This document shows, piece by piece, positions 16,441-24,153 of a stretch of DNA of 64,000 nucleotides (positions are counted from its first letter, which is position 1; every line of letters begins with the position of its first letter). The translations under genes and the position numbers were made by a program. Origin of the DNA: Streptomyces sp. NBC_00690 (lineage in GTDB: Bacteria; Actinomycetota; Actinomycetes; Streptomycetales; Streptomycetaceae); contig NZ_CP109009.1 of NCBI RefSeq assembly GCF_036226685.1, positions 7,591,501-7,655,500 of the forward strand, in the 5' to 3' direction. Under the pieces are notes generated by a model that was given only the letters and a program-made list of their open reading frames with translations, was not told the DNA's origin and made no database searches.

Positions 16441-17406
16441 ATGAGCAATCTCGATCGTCAGGCCGCCCCCGCCGTCTGCGGCGGTCGCGGGTTCGTCGTC
16501 GCCGAGCCCGTACGCGAACTCCTCAGTCCCCGCCGCGTGCCCCTGGGTGAATCCACCGAAGTCCGCAGGCTGCTGCCCAACCTCGGCCGCCGCATGGTCG
16601 GCGCCTGGGCGTTCGTCGACCACTACGGACCCGACGACATCGCGGACGAACCCGGAATGCAGGTGCCGCCGCATCCGCACATGGGCCTCCAAACCGTCAG
16701 CTGGCTGCACGAGGGAGAGGTGCTGCACCGGGACAGCACGGGCAGCCTCGCCACCATCCGCCCCCGGGAACTCGGTCTGATGACCTCGGGCCGGGCGATC
16801 AGCCACTCCGAGGAGAGCCCCCGCTCCCATGCGCGCTATCTCCATGGCGCGCAACTGTGGGTGGCCCTCCCCGACGCCCAGCGGCACGTGGAACCCCACT
16901 TCCAGCACCACACGGACCTACCGCAGATCACGGCACCCGGCCTCACGGCCACCGTCATCCTCGGCGACATCGACGGCGCCGCCTCACCCGGCACCACCTA
17001 CACCCCGATCGTCGGCGCCGACCTCGCCCTGACCGAGGGTGCCCGCCTCAACTTCCCCTTGAACCCGGACTTCGAGTACGCGGTGCTCGCCATGTCGGGG
17101 CAGGTCCGGGTGGACGACGTACCGCTGGGCCCGGGGTCCATGCTCTACCTGGGCTGCGGCCGACGGGAACTTCCCCTGCTGGCCGCATCGGACGCCGGCT
17201 TGATGCTGCTCGGCGGAGAGCCGTTCGAGGAAGAGCTGATCATGTGGTGGAACTTTGTCGGACGTACACAGTCGGAGATCGAGACCGCCCGCAAGGACTG
17301 GATGGAGGGCTCCCGCTTCGGCGAGGTGAAGGGTTACGACGGGGGTCCGCTACCCGCTCCGGAACTGCCCCCACTGCCCCTGAAGGCCCGGGGAAGGGTG
17401 CGCTGA
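16441..17406 (+). CDS. Pirin family protein
   Basis: A 321-residue bicupin. The N-terminal cupin holds the metal-ligand motif HPHMGLQTVSWLHEGEVLHR (three His and one Glu), the hallmark of pirins. The C-terminal cupin (about residues 180-280) lacks ligands, as usual. Pirins are iron-binding redox-linked regulators; some are quercetinases or act on central metabolic enzymes. The ATG at 16441 (MSNLDRQ) is chosen over an in-frame TTG nine bases upstream. It is monocistronic, with a strong terminator 23 bp past the stop. Confidence 0.92.
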   Translation: MSNLDRQAAPAVCGGRGFVVAEPVRELLSPRRVPLGESTEVRRLLPNLGRRMVGAWAFVDHYGPDDIADEPGMQVPPHPHMGLQTVSWLHEGEVLHRDSTGSLATIRPRELGLMTSGRAISHSEESPRSHARYLHGAQLWVALPDAQRHVEPHFQHHTDLPQITAPGLTATVILGDIDGAASPGTTYTPIVGADLALTEGARLNFPLNPDFEYAVLAMSGQVRVDDVPLGPGSMLYLGCGRRELPLLAASDAGLMLLGGEPFEEELIMWWNFVGRTQSEIETARKDWMEGSRFGEVKGYDGGPLPAPELPPLPLKARGRVR

Positions 17407-17428
17407 CCTGCGGTGATGCTGTTCTTTC

Positions 17429-17465
17429 GATGCCGCTGGCTGATACAGCCAGCGGCATCTTTTTT
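17429..17465 (+). terminator. Rho-independent terminator of the pirin gene
   Basis: GATGCCGCTGGCTG (17429-17442) pairs perfectly with CAGCCAGCGGCATC (17446-17459) around a 3-nt loop, followed by six T. This is the clearest classical terminator in the window. Confidence 0.95.
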
Positions 17466-17572
17466 GTGCGCGGAACGCCTGGCCCGGTGGTGCCTGGCTG
17501 GCCCTGAGTGCGGTCCGCCGGGCTGGAGCGGATTCCCGTCTGTGGGCGGCTGTGGGCACCTCTGGGCGGACT

Positions 17573-17612
17573 CTTGCTGACCTAATGCTGACTTTGCTGA
17601 CGATTCGTCAGT
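17573..17612 (+). repeat. Left copy of imperfect 40-bp direct repeat (pair with 32749-32788)
   Basis: 32 of 40 bases match the copy at 32749-32788 without gaps. The last 15 bases before 17612 (17597-17611, CTGACGATTCGTCAG) form a perfect odd-length palindrome. It lies at the left edge of the accessory region. Confidence 0.6.
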
Positions 17613-17691
17613 CGAAATATCGGCGCGCACGGGCTGGTCCAGGAGTTGGCTAGGTGTTTGCAGATGCGATGGCTAACGGATGTTGCTGACC
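17574..17691 (+). repeat. Cluster of four TGCTGAC direct repeats
   Basis: The octamer (T/A)TGCTGAC occurs at 17574-17581, 17585-17592, 17594-17601 and 17683-17690; the first and last extend to TTGCTGACCT. Short, closely spaced same-strand repeats like these are typical of integrase arm sites or replication iterons. No integrase gene is near. Confidence 0.5.
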
Positions 17692-18874
17692 TCGTGATGG
17701 AGCGGGGGCTCTGAGGTGGAGTTGGGGTATAGGGGTTGAGGGCGTTTCTTGTAAAGATCTGACAATGATCCCCGACTTGCTGTACGAGCAGTGCTGCTCC
17801 TCTCCGGCACACGCCGTTCGGGCTGCGGAGGCTCGTCCTGGGTGCCGGTCGAGAGTCGGGGAGCGGACCTTGACTGTGGGGGAGAAGGGCGCGGCGCGTC
17901 CCGAGACATCGAGCTCCTTTCACTGGCGCGGCTTTTCGTGGGGTGCGCCCCTGCGAGGAGACTCCTCGCATGCGACTCGGCTGTTTGAACCGAACCTGAT
18001 CCCGGAATCACTGACTGCCCCCTCGCCCTCGATCAGGAAAGGTCGAGTCTCCTCGGCGTGTTGCCCACCCTGTACTCCGAAATCTGTAGTTCGACGTTCT
18101 GTAAAGCCGTTCGAGACGGCCGCGCACTCCACATGGTGCGTCATCGGGAAGACGTCGGCCCAGACACGATAGTAGATAGATGCAGGTCAGAGACTGGTCG
18201 GCGGGCGCGATTGCGGTGAGTTCCGGGTCCCGAGCGTCATATGAGCGTCAAGCGAGTGAGGGCTGAGGCGGGTGTCGGGGTTCGGTGTTGGTCGTCGGTC
18301 GAGCTGGGGCCTTACTGCGCGTGAAGGTACACGCCGCCGTTGTCCCCGCAGCGCCGTGGGCGCTCGCGCCCTTCCTTCGATGCTGGTGCGACGAAGAGAG
18401 ATGAACCGAGCCGGGTCGTCTCCATCACATGTCCCGGAAGAGACCAGCCAGGTCTGTGACCTGCCGTGTTTCCTTGTGTCAGGCTCCTGACCTGTGTAGA
18501 TACTCTTTCGGTTGTTTCTTGGTCATGCTCGTTGATGCAGCCGGAAGTCCTAGAAAAGTCCCAGAGAAATCCCACTGCCCGTCGTCACTCTTTCGGCCTT
18601 TGTAGAGGGTGGGGTGTGGGCTGGTCGGTTTCCATCGGTGGTTTGCCCTGAACGCACAGCTTTCGTGCCCGAGGAGAGGTTGGGTGGGCGGGGCGCGGTG
18701 GCTGTGGGGCAGGAAGTTTGACCGGCAAGTGGAGGAGGTCGCCGAGTCGGTGGTGGTTTGGACGGGAAGGGCCGGCTCGTGATCTGGTGGCTGCGCGCTC
18801 ACGCCGCCGTCGCCTGCGGAGCGGCCCTCTCAGGGTGTCTGATCGTCGCGCCGATGCTCTCCAGCTCCGGCACG
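17613..18874. other. Gene-poor stretch, no supported gene
   Basis: About 1.26 kb with lower GC and mixed codon character. Short frames exist on both strands (for example 17765-18172 plus, 17920-18144 minus), but none shows a recognisable motif, a good ribosome site with codon bias, or conserved neighbours. It is probably decayed DNA at the edge of the accessory region. Confidence 0.5.
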
Positions 18875-19461
18875 CCCACCCTCGCCCTGGCGCGACGAGC
18901 TGATCGCCCTCATCGCCGCGCAGGCCCCGCGTCTGGACCGTGCCTGGAAGAAGGTCTCAAGGCAGGGCGGGGAGGTGGTCCTGATCGACGGCACCCTCAT
19001 TGCCACCCAGCGCCGCACCGGGAAGGCCGACCGGCTCAACTACTCCGGCAAACACCAGCATCACGGCCTGCACTTCCTCGCCCTGACCGACGAACGGGGA
19101 CTGCTGATCTGGATATCCGCTGCCCGGCCAGGCGGCACCCACGACAACACCGCCGCCCGCCACGACCACGTCCTGGCCCACCTGCGCGCCGCTGGCCTCG
19201 GGGCCTTGGCGGACTCGGCTTTCGCGGCCTGGACAACGACGTACTCGACCCCGTGATCGTCACGGGCTACCACGCCAGTCGCACCCACAAGCTCACCCCG
19301 GCGAGAAGACCGCCAACCGCGTCCTCGCCGTCGGACGCGCACCGGTCGAACACGGCTTCGCCCATCTCAAGAACTGGCGGATCCTCACCAAGCTCCACAC
19401 CGACCCCGCCCGCGCCACCCACCCCCTGCTCGTTCTGACGAACCTCGAAGTCAACCGCTGA
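18875..19461 (+). pseudogene. Decayed IS5-like (DDE_Tnp_4) transposase
   Basis: Three plus-strand frames together give a DDE transposase. From 18893 it reads RDELIALIAAQAPRLDRAWK, then VVLIDGTLIATQRRTGKADR (first catalytic Asp), LNYSGKHQHHGLHFLALTDE and GGTHDNTAARHDHVLAHLRA (second Asp). Near 19205 the frame changes to LGFRGLDNDVLDPVIVTGYH, and near 19300 it changes again to EKTANRVLAVGRAPVEHGFA and HLKNWRILTKL, ending at TGA 19459-19461. At least two frameshifts and a damaged N-terminus make it inactive. It lies 106 bp before the CRISPR array. Confidence 0.8.
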
Positions 19462-19567
19462 CAAACGATCTACTCCGCAGACAGCCGCCGACGACCAGCA
19501 CGAGCACCCCGAGAGCCGGTCACACCAGCCCTTTGAACCGCGACTTTAAGTTGGCGGAGACTCTTTG

Positions 19568-19840
19568 GGGAACATCCCCGCATGCGCGGGGACCACGAAC
19601 CATCCGCGCTGGCGCGGGCGGTCGAGGAGGGAACATCCCCGCATGCGCGGGGACCACCGGTCTCTTCGCGGTCCGCGCGCTGCTCGTCGGGGAACATCCC
19701 CGCATGCGCGGGGACCACCTGGCCGTTCCTATCGTGTACAGGTATCGGCTGGGAACATCCCCGCATGCGCGGGGACCACATCTGCTCGTACGCGGCGGCT
19801 GCGGCTTCGGGGGGAACATCCCCGCATGCGCGGGGACCAC
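19568..19840 (-). CRISPR. Orphan CRISPR array, type I-E-like, 5 repeats / 4 spacers
   Basis: Five identical 29-bp repeats start at 19568, 19629, 19690, 19751 and 19812. Each begins GGGAACATCCCC and ends GCGGGGACCAC on the plus strand, with an internal CCCCGC/GCGGGG hairpin. All four spacers are exactly 32 bp (19597-19628, 19658-19689, 19719-19750, 19780-19811). The 29/32 spacing and the repeat type are those of subtype I-E. The usual I-E repeat orientation (5' GTGGTCCCCGCG) is on the minus strand, so transcription is probably leftward and the leader should lie to the right, where an IS now sits 15 bp away. No cas gene is present in the window. The array is short with no repeat decay, so it is either young or recently cut off. 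Confidence 0.95.
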
Positions 19841-19890
19841 CCTCAACGGGCCTAAAGCTTGTCGTCAAAGTGATCGTGGATCATGGAGGG

Positions 19891-20633
19891 GTGATACGCC
19901 GCCATGAACTGTCCGATGCCGAGTGGGAACTCATACGGCCGCTGCTGCCCCGGCCTGTGCTGGGGCGGCCGCGGTTGGACGACCGGACGGTCCTCAACGG
20001 GATCGTGTGGAAGTTCCGGACCGGGGTCGCCTGGCGGGACGTGCCTGAGCGATACGGTTCCTGGACCAGCCTCCATACCCGTTTCCGCAGATGGGCGGCG
20101 GACGGTACGTTAGACCGGATGCTCCGGGCCGCGCAGGCAAAGGCCGATGCGGCAGGAGACATCGAGTGGCTGGTGTCGGTCGATTCCACCATCGTCCGCG
20201 CCCACCAGCACGCGGCCGGTGCCCGAAAAGGGGGCTCCGAAGCCCGGCCCTGGGCCGGTCCAGAGGCGGACTGACGAGCAAGATCCACCTTGCCTGCGAC
20301 GGGGGAGGCCGCCCTCTGGCCTTTGTCCTGACCGGCGGGAACACCAACGACTGCACCCAGTTCACGGCCGTGATGGACGCGATACGAGTCCCTCGGACCG
20401 GGCCGGGCCGACCTCGCACCAGGCCCGACCACGTCATCGGCGACAAGGGCTACAGCTCGAAGGCCATCCGCACCTGGCTCAGGCGCCGCAGCATCGCCCA
20501 CACCATTCCCGAGAGGGCCGACCAGACACGCAACCGGGCCCGGCGGGGCCGTGCCGGCGGCCGTCCGCCGTCCTTCGACCGTGAGACCTACAAGCACCGC
20601 AACGTCGTGGAACGGTGCTTCAACCGCCTCAAG
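19891..20633 (+). CDS. IS427-group transposase, 5' exon (orfA/orfB joined by -1 frameshift)
   Basis: The first frame starts at the GTG at 19891 (VIRRHELSDAEWELIRPLLP; an upstream GTG at 19876 is also in frame) and runs to a stop at 20274. Its N-terminal domain and first DDE part (VSVDSTIVRAHQHAAGARKG) are intact. The second frame continues ALGRSRGGLTSKIHLACDGG ... VIGDKGYSSKAIRTWLRRRS ... HRNVVERCFNRLK and ends where the intron begins. The switch can occur at AAAAGGGGG (20226-20234), the slippery run expected for programmed -1 frameshifting in this group, so this is not simple decay. The final 29 codons lie beyond the intron at 23156. If the intron splices, a full-length transposase can be made. 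Confidence 0.8.
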
Positions 20634-21292
20634 GTGCGACACGAAGTCGCACACGTTAAGTGGGAAAGCCGCGAAGGAAGGAGACAGGTGCTGACCCCGG
20701 ATTAGTGTCCATAATCCGTTCCCGCGCTCACATGCGCCGCTGGTAACGGCGGGGTATGAAGCTGAGCGTTCAAGCCCAAGGATTCCCTGGCCATCGGGGA
20801 ACAACAGGCGAGGGAAAGGCTGGACGGGTGAACCGCGTGAACCCCCGTTGATGTCTCGTAAGGTTGAAGCCGCCCGATGGTTTGCAATCAGTGGCTATAG
20901 AACCCGGCGTTGGAAGACGCCAGGCGACTCCCGAGGACTTTAGGTCGGGAGGAGGACACCGCCGGTTCCGGGATAGAGGGGGAACCCATCCCGGCCGTAA
21001 CTTACGTGTGTGGAACGTGGAAACCCCGTTGGGGTCCGGGTCTTGGCCCGGTAAGCCGACCGCAAGGAAGGCCCAAATCTCCAGCGGGAACAGGATGGCC
21101 CAAAAAGCGAACACCGGTGGATCGAAAGGTCAGAGGAAAACCCTGGAGTCCTTCAACCCAGGCCATAACTCGCCGGATACAGGTCTGCATGGCCTGACCC
21201 GAAAGGGTGCCCACGTGGGCCGGGTGAGCCTTTGAAGCATCCCGAGTGATAACGCCAGAACCTGCCGGACAAGTTAGACACGAAGGAGGAAC

Positions 21293-23050
21293 ATGCGACA
21301 GACAGTCCCTACTGCCGGCCGCACCTCCAAAGTGAACCGACCGCAGGGCGAACCACTGGACTGGCACTGCATCGACTGGGCCAGAACTGAGGGAAACGTA
21401 CGGCGCCTGAGACAACGGATCTTCAAAGCGACACAGGAAGGGGACCTCAAGAAGGTCCGCAATCTGCAAAAGCTCATGCTGCGGAGCCGCAGTAACACGC
21501 TCGTGAGCGTGAAACGGGTGACGCAGCAGAGCAAGGGCCGCAAGACGGCAGGCATCGACAGGGAGCGAGCACTCACCCCCCAGGCGCGAGCTCGCATGGC
21601 GGTCGACATCGACCAGCAAACCCAACCCTGGAGAGCTAAGCCCGTCAAGCGTGTCTACATCCCGAAGAGCAATGGAAAGCAACGTCCGCTCGGCATCCCA
21701 GTAATGCGCGACCGAGTAGTCCAGGCACGCGTGAAAAATGCGCTGGAACCTGAGTGGGAAGCCCGGTTCGAATCACGGTCCTACGGATTCCGACCAGGCC
21801 GCGGATGCCACGACGCCATCCAGGCGATCTTCAGCGCCGCGAAGGGCAAGACGGCCAAGCGTCAGTGGGTACTCGACGCCGACCTGGCCGCAGCGTTCGA
21901 CCGCATCGACCACGACCACCTGCTCAGCGGCGTCGGCGGCTTCCCCGCCAGGGAACTCGTCCGGCAGTGGCTGAAGGCGGGCGTGGTCGACAACGGACGC
22001 TTCACTCGCACCGACGAGGGAACTCCTCAAGGCGGAGTGATCAGCCCCCTGTTGCTCAACATTGCACTTCACGGAATGGAGGAAGCCGCAGGGGTTCGGT
22101 TCGCAACCCGCAAAGGAACAGTGATGTGGGCCGCGAAGGGGACGCCGATCCTGGTGCGTTATGCCGACGACTTTGCAGTGTTCTGCACGAGCAAGGAGGA
22201 GGCAGAGATGGTCAAGGCGCGACTTGGCAACTGGCTTGAACCCCGAGGGCTTCGATTCAACGAAGAGAAGACAAGGATCGTTCACCTTTCCGAAGGGTTC
22301 GATTTTCTGGGTTTCAATGTCCGACGCCATGGCGACAGCCTGATCATCACGCCAAGCAGGGATGCGGTGAAGAGGATCCGGAATCGACTGCGGTCCGAGA
22401 TGCAGGCTCTTCTCGGGCAGAGCATCACAGTCGTACTACGCAAGCTCTCCCCGATCGTCAGGGGATGGTCTGCGTACTACCGGACGGTGGTGTCCAGCGC
22501 AACCTTCTCAGCGCTGGACAGCTACGTGTGGACGCTCACCTACAAGTGGGCCAAGCGCACCCACCCGAAGAAGTCGAAGCACTGGATCGTCAATAAGTAC
22601 TTCGGCAGGCTCAACCGGTCCAAGAATAATAATTGGGTCTTCGGTGACCGCACCACAGGTGCACATCTTCCCAAGTTCGCCTGGACCAACATCAGAAGGC
22701 ATCAGCTAGTCAAGGGAAAGTCGTCACCTGACGATCCCGCGCTCGGTGACTACTGGAGTCAGCGTCGCAGGACGCGTACACCTCCGCCAATGGACAAGAT
22801 CAGCCTTACTCTGGCAGCCCGTCAGAAGGGACTTTGTCCGCTCTGCGGTCAGGCGCTCATCGTTGGTGCTGAATATGAGCCGGAAAGCCCACGCGAGTGG
22901 ATCGACTGGTTCGACGCGATGAAGAAGCGGTTACACAAACACCACTTCGCCTACCGAAGAGACGGCGGATCTGATGAAGTGAAGAATCTTCGACTCGTTC
23001 ACTCCGAATGCCATCAGCAGCTTCATGCACGAGATGGCAGCAACAAATAG
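21293..23050 (+). CDS. ltrA: Group II intron reverse transcriptase/maturase with HNH endonuclease
   Basis: A complete 585-residue intron-encoded protein with ATG at 21293 after AGGAGG. The RT domain (about residues 80-340) shows IPKSNGKQRPLGIP, YGFRPGRGCHDAI, DADLAAAFDRIDHDHL, GTPQGGVISPLL and the catalytic YADD (290-293). The maturase X domain follows (about 360-470, LSPIVRGWSAYY). The C-terminus is an HNH nuclease: CPLC (515-518), HKHHF (548-552) and HSECH (570-574). It helps its intron fold and splice, and copies it into DNA. All catalytic residues are present, so retrohoming activity is plausible. It is named ltrA by family analogy only. Confidence 0.93.
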   Translation: MRQTVPTAGRTSKVNRPQGEPLDWHCIDWARTEGNVRRLRQRIFKATQEGDLKKVRNLQKLMLRSRSNTLVSVKRVTQQSKGRKTAGIDRERALTPQARARMAVDIDQQTQPWRAKPVKRVYIPKSNGKQRPLGIPVMRDRVVQARVKNALEPEWEARFESRSYGFRPGRGCHDAIQAIFSAAKGKTAKRQWVLDADLAAAFDRIDHDHLLSGVGGFPARELVRQWLKAGVVDNGRFTRTDEGTPQGGVISPLLLNIALHGMEEAAGVRFATRKGTVMWAAKGTPILVRYADDFAVFCTSKEEAEMVKARLGNWLEPRGLRFNEEKTRIVHLSEGFDFLGFNVRRHGDSLIITPSRDAVKRIRNRLRSEMQALLGQSITVVLRKLSPIVRGWSAYYRTVVSSATFSALDSYVWTLTYKWAKRTHPKKSKHWIVNKYFGRLNRSKNNNWVFGDRTTGAHLPKFAWTNIRRHQLVKGKSSPDDPALGDYWSQRRRTRTPPPMDKISLTLAARQKGLCPLCGQALIVGAEYEPESPREWIDWFDAMKKRLHKHHFAYRRDGGSDEVKNLRLVHSECHQQLHARDGSNK

Positions 23051-23079
23051 CAGATTCTGTGAAGCGTTTGGGCTTGCTT

Positions 23080-23114
23080 GAGCCGTGGTGCCTGGAAACA
23101 GGCATGCCCGGTTC
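23080..23114 (+). ncRNA. Group II intron domain V
   Basis: This hairpin starts with GAGCCG (containing the AGC triad), has a GAAA tetraloop flanked by GCCTG/CAGGC and closes with CGGTTC. It is 35 nt, essentially the canonical catalytic domain V, and lies 29 bp after the maturase stop. Confidence 0.95.
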
Positions 23115-23155
23115 TGAGGGGGCCGGGTCATGGCAACATGACCCGGCTACCCGAC

Positions 23156-23245
23156 CAGTGGCGCGGCATCGCCACCAGGTACGACAAGACCGCCCAGTCC
23201 TACCAAGCAGCCGTCACCCTCGCATCGCTCCTGATGTGGGCCTGA
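23156..23245 (+). CDS. IS427-group transposase, 3' exon
   Basis: These 29 codons plus stop read QWRGIATRYDKTAQSY followed by QAAVTLASLLMWA, the usual C-terminus of IS5/IS427 transposases. It is in frame with the orfB frame that ends at 20633 and is expressed only if the intron is spliced out. The right inverted repeat begins immediately after the stop codon. Confidence 0.9.
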   Translation, partial: QWRGIATRYDKTAQSYQAAVTLASLLMWA

Positions 23246-23365
23246 CACTTTGACGACAACTCCTAGCGGTCTGCGGCCCGCACGTTGTCACTGGCGCAGG
23301 CGGTGGACATAAGGCTTTGGGCTGGCTGGTGAAACGTGGAACGCGCACGAACCAGCCTGGAGCAG

Positions 23366-23395
23366 ACGGTGCCCCACACCTGTGCGGGGCACCGT
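23366..23395 (-). terminator. Terminator of the cold-shock gene
   Basis: ACGGTGCCCC (23366-23375) and GGGGCACCGT (23386-23395) form a perfect 10-bp stem, 11 bp past the cold-shock stop codon on the minus strand. Confidence 0.75.
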
Positions 23396-23406
23396 GTTGT
23401 AGCTGG

Positions 23407-23610
23407 TCAGGCAGGGGTGATGTTCTCCGCCTGGGGGCCCTTCTGCCCCTGGGTGATGTCGAACTTCACCTTCTGCCCCTCGCTGAGCTCGCGGAAGCCG
23501 GAGCTGGCGATGTTCGAGTAGTGAGCGAAGACATCCGGGCCCCCGCCGTCCTGCTCGATGAACCCGAATCCCTTTTCCGCGTTGAACCACTTCACAGTGC
23601 CGGTAGCCAT
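23407..23610 (-). CDS. Cold-shock protein (CspA family)
   Basis: A 67-residue single cold-shock domain: [20 protein letters not shown] with RNP1 (KGFGFIEQ) and RNP2 (VFAHYSNI), then [20 protein letters not shown]. It binds single-stranded RNA/DNA and acts as an RNA chaperone. The ATG at 23610 follows a perfect GGAGG, and a strong hairpin follows the stop. The longer frame extending to 23886 has no Csp homology and is 5' UTR. It is an ordinary chromosomal gene lying between an IS and the accessory genes, which argues against the whole region being one recent insertion. Confidence 0.95.
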   Translation of the reverse strand: MATGTVKWFNAEKGFGFIEQDGGGPDVFAHYSNIASSGFRELSEGQKVKFDITQGQKGPQAENITPA

Positions 23611-24153
23611 ATGTCCTCCAGGGGACTCGAAGATCGGGACCCGCGTGCTACGGATCCCGGAGGTGATCGCCCTGGCCCTCAGAGACACTGAACAGCAAAA
23701 CACCCCGCGAACTCGCTTACACGGGGACGGTACTTCGGAACCATGACAGCTCCCCCAAACGCTACACGGACAGCCCCCCACCCACCAGCAACCCACACCC
23801 CACAAACCTCCCCCGAAGGAAGCCCCACCACGGCGCTCCCCGGGTGGTCGCGAAACCCGCCGCGAGCTCGGCATACACCCCGGCACACAGCGCCCTCCAC
23901 AGCGCCGGACTGCGCACAGGGATCGGTCCGGCTCGCGCTGGGTGGGGAAGGCAACAGTGATGGCGCGGTGTGGTTTCGCGAATGCGGTGCGGCGTTGCTT
24001 CCACTGCCGCCACCGCTGATTCTTCGCTTCCCCGCCGCCCGCGTGAGAAGACGGGTTGGTGGCGTGGGTGGGTGTCAGCGGATGGTGGATCCGGGCGCCT
24101 GGTCACGGGCGTTGTGGCGGGTCGGTTTGGCTGTCCATTTTCTGGCCTGTCGA
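23611..24153. other. Gene-free stretch upstream of the cold-shock gene
   Basis: About 540 bp without a supported gene. The part next to 23610 probably contains the long 5' leader and promoter of the cold-shock gene. The frames over 23743-24363 have no recognisable features. Confidence 0.5.

Larger units (their letters stand above)
20634..23155 (+). ncRNA. Group II intron (ribozyme plus maturase gene)
   Basis: The 5' end is GTGCGAC (20634-20640), the conserved bacterial group II start. Domains I-III occupy about 20634-21290 and domain IV holds the RT gene 21293-23050. Domain V is 23080-23114, and domain VI (about 23119-23152) has a GCCGGGTCATG/CATGACCCGGC stem. A bulged A at 23149, seven bases from the 3' end, is the likely branch point. 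The 3' end is ...CCCGAC at 23155. Joining 20633 to 23156 restores the transposase frame exactly (FNRLK-QWRGIATRYDKTAQSY). A candidate EBS2 (GTTGAAG, 20863-20869) complements exon bases 20618-20624 (CTTCAAC). I could not identify EBS1. Confidence 0.92.
19856..23262 (+). mobile_element. IS5-family element (IS427 group) carrying a group II intron
   Basis: Matching terminal inverted repeats TTGTCGTCAAAGTG (19859-19872) and CACTTTGACGACAA (23246-23259) bound the element; exact ends are uncertain by a few bases, and CTA occurs just outside both. Without the 2522-bp intron the element is about 885 bp, the normal size for the group. It contains a two-frame transposase gene, with the intron inserted near its 3' end. 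The left end is 15 bp from the last CRISPR repeat. Confidence 0.85.

Noticed and set aside
17920..18144. 74-codon minus-strand frame considered as a small peptide precursor
   Set aside because: No ribosome site, no signal, no recognisable motif and no processing genes nearby.
19520..19855. Short frames with repeated peptides such as RACGDVP and NIPACAGTT
   Set aside because: They are translations of the CRISPR repeats, not proteins.
19891..20705. Transposase considered a simple frameshift pseudogene
   Set aside because: The two-frame layout with an AAAAGGGGG run is normal for the IS427 group, and the 3' part is present beyond the intron.
20634..21290. EBS1 pairing for the intron (for example CTTTAGG near 20939)
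   Set aside because: It pairs imperfectly with the exon bases before 20634 (CCTCAAG); without a full fold of domain I it cannot be assigned.
21293..23050. RT considered as a retron, DGR or abortive-infection RT
   Set aside because: The maturase X and HNH domains, adjoining canonical domain V and restored host exon frame identify it as a group II intron protein.
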